From positions 62,001-126,000 of the forward strand of contig KV921238.1 of NCBI GenBank assembly GCA_002081555.1: a DNA stretch of 64,000 nt, in the 5' to 3' direction. Under the pieces are notes generated by a model. That model worked only from the letters and a program-made list of their open reading frames with translations, was not told where the DNA came from and ran no database searches. Below are positions 56,855 to 64,000 of this stretch, in pieces (position 1 is the first letter of the stretch; each line of letters begins with the position of its first letter). Position numbers and translations under genes: made by a program. Source of the stretch: Protostelium mycophagum. Its lineage: Eukaryota > Evosea > Variosea > Protosteliida > Protosteliaceae.

Positions 56855-59355
56855 TTACATTTTATATTGTGAAAAGATGTCTAACAGCTTCTGCACAAAT
56901 TGTCTCGTAGCGATATTGTTGGAGTAACTCAAAGCCTCCTGAGTCACCTGAAAATTCTCAGAAGATTCTACGGGGATGTAATTTACGTACCTTGATCGCC
57001 TGAATGAGATACTTTTTCTTGGAATCTTCGGCCAGGTGAACTTTGTTAAGAATTTCGGACAGGAGCCGTTTGAGTTCGTTCACGTTGGGATTCATTTTTC
57101 CCGCCACTTTTGGGAGGGGAGGGAGGGGGTGTACAGAGACACTCTGGTACGTCGACAGATAACAATCTGCCAATGTACACATCCACTGAGCCGCTTGAGG
57201 CGCGATCTACAATAGTTCAATCCATTTGCAATTTTCCAATTAAAAAAGCTCATTTTCCGCTAATTTGTCTAAAAATAGATATTTTTTAATTTAAATTAAT
57301 AATTTAAAAAATTTAAAAATGAGGTATATTTTGATTATTTTATAAAATTGTTTGTTCACCTTCACGTCCGGAAATCTCGTGTAATTTTCGCGGAAATTCT
57401 CCAAATCAAGGATTGCGTCCTCATATTTTTTCAACTTGGAAAGTACGTGCCCCCTGGCACCGTATACAACGGGGTTATAGTTCTGTTCCGGGAATCAGAA
57501 ACTTACCGGACATTTACCTCGTATTCATCGCGATATTTAACTTTTCAAGACCAACAAAAAATGTACTTTTACGCAAAATTGTAAATTGAGAAGTAATTTA
57601 ATTTTTGTTTGCGCCAGCACAAACACCTGCATACGGTATGTAAGCTGCGGCTCTGCCGCCTTTTCCGCCTTTGGGGCTCGGCGGCCGGGAAGTTCTTTCC
57701 GAGAAAAGTAACCCCCTCACCCCCCGGTAAGTTGATCTCATATATCATGTCAATCTGATAGTCTGTCACTCACCTGCATATCTACAGATGCGTTCAGATC
57801 TACTATGGCACTGTCCAGATCGCCCAATTCTGCCAAGCACAAGGCCCTCATCATCTTTGAATCTGCACCAAAGTCTTCTTTCTCTTGCAACTGTAACTTT
57901 CAGTGAATTTTCGGGTCACGTGATGTGGAGTATTTTTTTCTGAAAGTCTGACCTCCGTCCATGCCTTCAGAGCCTCTTGGAACTTTCCCTGAATTTTTTC
58001 AGAGAACTGCCGTAAATTTCTACAACTCTGCAGATTTGAAATCTTTTTCTGAGAAATTTCCATGAAATTTCACCATCTGAAATAGTACGGTGGCTACTCC
58101 CAACTTAGCCTCCGCCTCATTTTCTGAGTCTCCCATGGTGATTAGCCTGTTGTAGATTTCCAAACATTTTTCCAAATTTCCTAAAAGAAATAAAGTCCGT
58201 CCAAGTCCAGCCAATCCAAGAGAGTTGGAATCATCAACGCTCAGCATCTTAAAATCTCAACGAAATTTCGTGACAATAACGAACCTGTTGGTAGTCTTTG
58301 GTGGCATCGTGTAATTTTCCCAATTTAATATTTAAATCTGCTCGTTTTCCCAGAGCCGGTAGAAACTTTTCACATTCAGTTTAAAATTCAAATTAATTTT
58401 CACAAGAGGCGAATACCTCGTTCCGTTGCGAAGCAACGACTCAAAACGTAGGTTCTAAGATGTAGATCCTTGCATGACATACACATGAAAGAATATTTAG
58501 ACAAGAGAATCCTCACCATGGGGTCTGATGAGATGATGCTGTTGAGACATTCCATGGCCAACTTATCATTGTTGAGTTGAATGTGACATCCGGCCATGTT
58601 GACTTGATGCATGAGCTGCCACGGTTCTAACTGCGATAGTGTTGTGTGTTTCAAGAGGGACTCCTTTTATCGTTTAAAATTCTTGAAATATTGATATTTT
58701 CTGATGAAAAATATATTTCAAAAGATTTCAAAATTAATTTTGCAATATTTAGATAAAAATTTAAATTTTAAATTTTTCGAAAAAGAATAATAAATGATGA
58801 TTTCGAAAAAGATGATTGATCATCACCTCCCATTTTCCAAGATTCTCTTTAGCGAAAGCGCGTTGACTCAAAGCTTGTGGGTTTGTGGGGTCTGAACGGA
58901 GTGCGCCTTCTGCTTCTGCCTATGAAGGTCAATCACTCGATATAGACGACCTCAACACTTACTATGGCTGCTTCCCAACTGCCTTGGGCTAAATACGCTG
59001 TTGTTCTCTCTAAATGTGTCGCGAGATCGCTTCCTGGTACGATCTGTTCACAAATATGATTTTGTGATCCAGCATGATATCAACTGTTCACCTCAGGATT
59101 GAATATTCTCATTCCAGTAAGCTTCTCATTTTCTGATTTAGATAATGCAAACGTTCTGGCAAGGACTTGTGGCCTTCTCAGGATGGGGAACCTGATCTGA
59201 CACTTGGGAAGAGCAGGTCTGATGATTGTCGGGTTGAATCGAAGAGAAGCGATGGATCTCATCCCTGCAAATTGCATTTTTGAGAATGACAGAAAATTCT
59301 TGGTGTGGGTTGTAGAGCAGCAGGAAATACAAAGGCGATGAAGACTTCTCATCAT
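56855..59355 (-). CDS. Tetratricopeptide repeat protein
   Basis: Scaffold of helical TPR units. The start at 59355 (MMRSLHRLCISCCSTTHTKN) is basic with few acids and could be a mitochondrial presequence. After introns come LERTTAYLAQGSWEAAI, EAEGALRSDPTNPQALSQRA, MHQVNMAGCHIQLNNDKLAM, LGLAGLGRTLFLLGNLEKCL, EAEAKLGVATVLFQM and SKMMRALCLAELGDLDSAIV. Each shows the W-L-G-Y-A-F-A-P spacing of TPRs, about seven units. The end, LAEDSKKKYLIQAIK then VTQEALSYSNNIATRQFVQK and LLDIFSQYKM, stops at 56855-56857. Orthologue not recognised. The gap to NUP88 is 82 bp on the same strand. Confidence 0.75.
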
Positions 59356-59437
59356 GTTTTGATTTCTTTAAAGCCTCTATAGTAATGTGACTCCGCCACA
59401 GTTATTGTCGCTTTAATTTGGTATTTTCCATGGGGTC

Positions 59438-62400
59438 TCATCTCTTAAACTCCATCTCCACGATCTGTTCCAAAACTTTGGTCCTGTCCAGCACTTCACC
59501 CACCCGACTACTCCTGGATTTTTCTCAGATTTTTCTGTCAATGTCGACAATGTACATACTGTTCGGTGAGTAGTCTGTACATCTCCTCGCTTTGGGTATC
59601 CGTCAATTCGATTTTATCGGACGAAATATTCTTCTGGTCTAAATTCTTCAACGCCTCTTCATACTGCAAATTTCAATTTTTATAATCAATTTTTCTTTCG
59701 AAAAATTGAATTTTTTTCAATTTAAAACATGATGACAAAAATAATACCAGAAAAATCAATAAAAATTCGACCTGCTGTAGTTTTGATTGGAAGAGCGGCA
59801 CTTGGTGCGTCATCACCCTCTTAATGTCACTCTGGAACTCTCTTTCCGCAAGAGACAACTGTTTCTTTTGCTTCTCGGTGAAATTCTGCACGATTTCGAG
59901 TCGCTCTTTTAATTGGGCCTGAAACTTCTCAGAAAAGTCAGGGTTGTAGATGGGGTCTCACCTGCATGGTTTGGGCGGCCCCGACACGGTACGAGAATCG
60001 GCCGCAGCCTGCTTGAAGTTGATTCATCTCTTCGGTGATGGTCTCGATTGTCTTTTGTTGTCTTTCCTTCTGTTGTTTCAATTTTTCTAACCTAGAAAAT
60101 TTAATTTTTTTTCAAATAATTTTTTCAAATATATTTTTGAAATTTAAAATATTTCTTCAAATTTAAAATATTTTTTAAATTCAAAATATTTTTTCAAATT
60201 TAAAATATTTTTATCGTTGCTTTTTATTGAAATTTCTCGAAAGAACGGATGATGACGTCATACCTATCAAATATGTCTAATTGTAGTTGTGACATCCAGT
60301 TGAGATATCTCCGTCTCAATTCATAAGATGTCTCTTCGAGATGTCTCAAATTGGACAGCGACAACGCTTGTGGTTCCGAAACTCCGCTGAGTAATTTCTG
60401 TGGAAATTCTTGTATTGAGAACGATGACGTCATACTGAACAAGGGTGGCTCTACCGCTATAACGTGGCATTGTAATTCTGTTTATATTATTTTTTGAATC
60501 TCGAATTTTAACTTAAAAAAATAATTTGAAAAATAATTTGAATTTTAAAAAATAATTTAAAATTCAAAAAATAATTTATAAATTAAAAAATCACCTTGTG
60601 ATAAAATGACGACGTGATTTCCCACATTTGGTTCGTTTACAACTCTCATTCCGAGAACAGGCTGCGCTTGGGCGTCGTGTGTCGACATTGTAGAGAATAA
60701 TAATCTCACGGTGGAGGGGGGGAGATCTGTGACGTCATCATTCGATACGATTGTGGGAAGCCAGCATAAATCCACTTGGTGTACTCCAGCACTGAGAGAG
60801 TCAGAAATTGGCGGGAAAGACTTGCTATTGTAGACGGGCCTCATATATTGTGAAAATATTTATTTTTAGCTTTACCGCAGATAGTTTGGGGCAGAGCGCC
60901 ACATAAATTTTCAAATGTTGAAAAAAATCCAAAAAATTAATTTTTTTTCAACCTTCTTTTCAATTCAAAAATTTTTTGATCATTCTCATTTCTTTGTGAC
61001 TCACTTGTGATATACGTAAAATAAATTTGTGCTGGCGGGATCATTTACAATTCTTGGCTTGCCATTTGGGATTTGCAGATCGATCTGTTCGTAGATCTTC
61101 AACGGCTCCGATTTTCCCTGAAATTTCATCAACCTTTCGATTCTCCATCATAATAAAGATTTTTATAAATTTAATTCTAACTATTAAAAATGTTTTTCAC
61201 AGAGTTTTTGGAGTCACAAAAGACTGCCGATTTATAAAATAATAAGTCTCTAAGAAGGTAGGGCTTATAGAACATGCGCTTGTAGATTTTGTCAGGAGAT
61301 GTTAGCTCCAAGAGGTGTTGCACCATCAGTGTGAGGACAAGCGCAAGGAGGCTGCTTGTAGAATTTGTGGTAGATGTACCAATAATGGTATTAATATCTG
61401 CGGCTGTGCCGTGGTATTTACCCTCAGCTTTCAATGATAAATACACTACAACTGTTTTTTGTGCAAATGTACAGCTTCCCAAAGCAGCAAGTAGAACATA
61501 CTTTGGACGACCCCATCACATAAACCCTCAATTACAACTCCAAAAGTGCCTCTATAGAGCTCATCGTTTTTCACGTGATGGTGGCATCTACAACTGATTT
61601 TTATCATTGCGGCAAAGCCGCAAATAGACACAGTTTAGTGATTAAATCACAAGCTCCTGCACTACCAAATAGCACATCCTTCTTTCATATAATGATGGCA
61701 TCTACTGACCTCTACTCCCACCCATTTCGGCAGGATCTCTTCCAACCGCAAGAAGCAGTCTAATTTTCCAAAAGAGTTCAGACGTAACACAGCCGTGACG
61801 CCCTCCGCATAGAGCGCGGAAATGTCGCAAGAATTTGAAACCTTTCCGTACTCGCCAGAAGGGCTCAAGAGCTCTTGTAGTTCCACCACGAAATTCTGTG
61901 AAATTTCAACATGACAGTTTTGACATATTGTGACATCAGTCTGATGATGGTTTTGAAAAAGACAGTTCGGTCAGATTCCTCACACCACGGTAAGATTCTC
62001 GGTAATTAACGTGTTCGTTACCGAAAGTACGGAATAAAAATAAAAACATACTCCCTCTGGCTTTCTGGTCTGCACGAAATGTTGTGCGTCAACATCACCG
62101 ATGATGGGCATAATGGATTGATCTAAAAATAGCATCCACGCTTGAGGACCAGAGGCTGCATGTTCTGCAAGAAGATCCATCTGGCTATTTGGTAATAAAC
62201 TGTAAAAGTAAAAAAATGTCGGTGGGAGTATTCGAACCCCTACACGCCGATGAACTGAAGCAAGTTTTTTCACAGCAAAAAATCTATTTTTACATTTTGA
62301 TGGACTTACGGCTGAGCCACCAACCTTTACCACAAAAAATCGACCGGCGGAAGGTGTCGAACCCGAGCCTTACCATTTGTACGGGATGACCGGGCATACC

Positions 62401-63638
62401 ACGTTGATGGAGCCCTGCTCAGACAATGAAAACACGGAGAAGGAGTTCCACAAGTCTCCACGGCCGATGGAGAAGGCGACCACAGCGGATGTCTGGCCCA
62501 AGTTTCTGAGCGCAATGCTTTGCTCCGGTTCCAATGGGTCCACTTTCACGTTGTAGATTCTGGATATTTCAACTTGAATTTTCAACTTGAAATAAAATGA
62601 GTTTGATTATTTCGCAGAATTTGTGGTGGGTTAGTGTTCTAAATTTAGAATAATCGAAGATGTCTCGTTGTAGATGCTCAACGGCTGTGTCTAACAATAA
62701 GGGATATCAAGTATAGAAAGCAATTGTCCTTTTGTTTTTCAATAGAATTTCAAATATCAAATAAAAACCGCCACAATATGTTTTCACGGTCCATACCGTA
62801 GCTCTTCACGGTAACTACCGCCTTTTCAAAACCGCACAATATTGTTGACCATTCACGCCTTGACAGTAGATAAAAATATTTACGCACCTTAGTTTACTGT
62901 CAGAAGCTAAAATGCACAAGTGGTCAGCGCTCAGAGGATGCCAAGACGCTTGTACAATCTCAAGTGCTCCTTTCCCGCCAAAAATCTGGGGGCCCACCCT
63001 GAAGGATCTGTACAAAATTTGGATCACTTTCCACAGAGAATCAACTCACTTCATAGATCCGGCACCAGAGCCTCGCTTGTCTACATTCGCGACGACGCAA
63101 GCGTGTGTACCGACCAAACACAGCAGATTTCCAGAATAATTGACAGAAATGTCGACAACTGAAAAATCCAGAGCTTGTGAAGAGGTGTTTTTCTTTTCTA
63201 AATTAGAAACAATCATGATGAATTATGGCACCATATCATTAATCATTATTTTTCACAAATCAGTTCTTTCTTTTCGAAATCAATAAAATCAAACATGATT
63301 ATGATTCTACTTACTTTATCCTCCAGAAGTAAAGAAGACAACTTGATCCATCAGATTATGGAATTAAAATTATCTATATCACTCACTTGAACTCTTCCTC
63401 CTCTCTGAATGTCTCTGATATTGACAGAAGCCACCTGATTTCCGGTCCAAACGTGAAGATTGGAATCCAAATCAAAAGTTAAGAGGCCAGAACCAGGCTG
63501 TCGCGAAGGTGATCCTTGACGAACGTGATCCCAAATGGCAGACGTCTCTAGACATTTTGTGAACGATTGAGCGGAAGATAAGGGCTTTGGAGACGCCTTT
63601 TGGGCTGTAATCGGTTGTTTAGGAAAGCCACTGATCAT
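59438..63638 (-). CDS. NUP88: Nucleoporin NUP88
   Basis: Cytoplasmic-face nuclear pore protein that binds NUP214/NUP98 and aids CRM1 export. The start at 63638 gives MISGFPKQPITAQK. The N-terminal beta propeller has GLLTFDLDSNLHVWTGNQVA, IVQASWHPLSADHLCILASD, LGQTSAVVAFSIGRGD and GSINVVCPVIPYK. A mid part AGVHQVDLCWLPTIV corresponds to animal EAGVHSVGLTWI. The C-terminal coiled coil has LRHLEETSYELRRRYLNWMS, KLKQQKERQQKTIETITEEM, RFSYRVGAAQTMQAQLKERL and a final VLEQIVEMEFKR, stop at 59438-59440. Domain order and length fit NUP88. Introns are numerous, several longer and AT-rich; one holds tRNA-like boxes (separate entry). Confidence 0.82.
62199..62388 (-). other. NUP88 intron with two pol III B-box-like modules
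   Basis: The minus strand reads GGTTCGACACC (62353-62363), a perfect GGTTCGANNCC B box, followed by a T6 run. About 125 nt later it reads GGTTCGAATAC (62228-62238), again followed by a T7 run. An A-box-like TGGCTCAGCCGTAAGTC lies between. The acceptor stem GTTGGTG/CACCGAC can pair, but D and T arms are poor, so this is not called a tRNA gene. Confidence 0.3.
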
Positions 63639-63891
63639 TTCCCGTTGTCGAAGATGTGATCAGGGAATGAGGTTGTATTTTCAACTTGAAACCCAGGTTT
63701 TATTTCTCATTCAATTTTTGCAAATGAAAGCCAGGAGCAGATGAGACAACCTAAATTAACTTCATCAGTCAACATTGCATGAACAGGTAACCGCACATTC
63801 TTCGACATCCAAAATCAACGATTGCAATTCGCATTTTCAGAGTAGAAGAGGTGTTTCCCCAACAGCATGACTAGATTATATTGTAGACGAA
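63639..63891. other. short gap upstream of NUP88
   Basis: This gap lies between NUP88 and the 3' end of the next minus-strand gene. Nothing coding is seen; it should hold the NUP88 promoter. Confidence 0.4.
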
Positions 63892-64000
63892 TTAAAACTC
63901 TTCTTTATATTGATTGAAATGGACGTCCCCCATCCCCGTGTTGTCAAAATTTTGTACAGTCTCAATACTTTGTGCCATCACGATTTCCACTCGAACAGAT
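63892..64000 (-). CDS. 3' end of an unidentified gene
   Basis: An open frame enters from the right edge and ends SVRVEIVMAQSIETVQNFDN then TGMGDVHFNQYKEEF, stop at 63892-63894. It uses ordinary codons and sits at the spacing typical of this window, but 36 residues are too few to name it. Confidence 0.45.
   Translation of the reverse strand, partial: SVRVEIVMAQSIETVQNFDNTGMGDVHFNQYKEEF

Noticed and set aside
62199-62388. Functional tRNA gene on the minus strand
   Set aside because: B box and terminator are present but the D and T stems do not pair properly, and it lies wholly in an intron.
1-64000. Transposons, LTR or other virus-derived elements, CRISPR arrays, rRNA genes
   Set aside because: No transposase, reverse transcriptase, integrase or capsid motif, no long terminal repeat and no regularly spaced repeat-spacer array was seen on either strand.

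Overview
This window is compact eukaryotic nuclear DNA. Nearly every gene is split by very short GT-AG introns, mostly 38-46 nt, and the gaps between genes are often only 70-500 bp. The gene content suggests a free-living, probably amoeboid and possibly flagellate protist. It includes RasGEF, SH2 and kinase signalling, a KLRAQ-type endosomal protein, a cilium-linked FAM149-like protein, a chitinase, PLAC8, assimilatory nitrate reductase and large mucin-like surface proteins. An amoebozoan of the protosteloid kind (Planoprotostelium-like) would fit, but that is inference. I recognised no transposon, virus-derived element, rRNA gene or CRISPR array.

Layout: 1-526 (-) partial NMT1/THI5-like substrate-binding protein; 1069-3052 (-) S28 serine carboxypeptidase; 3510-5308 (+) coiled-coil protein; 5760-6891 (+) Spt23/Mga2-like factor; 7757-8146 (+) PLAC8; 8197-9955 (-) GH18 chitinase; 10412-12204 (+) membrane metallophosphatase; 12587-12886 (+) small secreted protein; 13210-23041 (-) a giant signalling gene; 23747-26128 (+) FAM149-like; 26294-27474 (+) aldo-keto reductase; 27805-31944 (+) mucin-like GPS membrane protein; 32309-33478 (-) SDR; 33597-34953 (+) SAP-domain protein; 35214-35941 (+) and 36272-37662 (+) secreted proteins; 38199-43132 (-) paralogue of the mucin/GPS protein; 43640-49134 (-) PPP1R21/KLRAQ; 49241-50317 (-) TFIIF beta; 50386-51126 (+) TMCO1; 51384-56596 (+) nitrate reductase; 56855-59355 (-) TPR protein; 59438-63638 (-) NUP88; 63892-64000 (-) the end of another gene.

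The most striking gene is the roughly 10-kb one on the minus strand (13210-23041). Read exon by exon, it encodes RasGEF_N, RasGEF, SH2, ankyrin repeats, RapGAP and a Ser/Thr kinase in one chain. It would couple a phospho-tyrosine reader, a Ras-family activator, a Rap-family GAP and a kinase output. I know of no described protein with this order. The exons on both sides of the SH2 domain join in phase, which supports one gene.

A second unexplained layer is a set of short words, most of them palindromic, scattered through introns, exons and gaps far above chance: TCTACAAC/GTTGTAGA (about 60 seen), TGACGTCA (23), TGTCGACA (14), TTTGGCGGGAAA (9 perfect), TGCGGCAAAGCCGCA and CGGTAA/TTACCG hairpins. 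Some intron starts in the giant gene are near-identical copies of each other. Exon boundaries were read by eye from splice signals and frame, so individual junctions may be off even where the gene call is firm.
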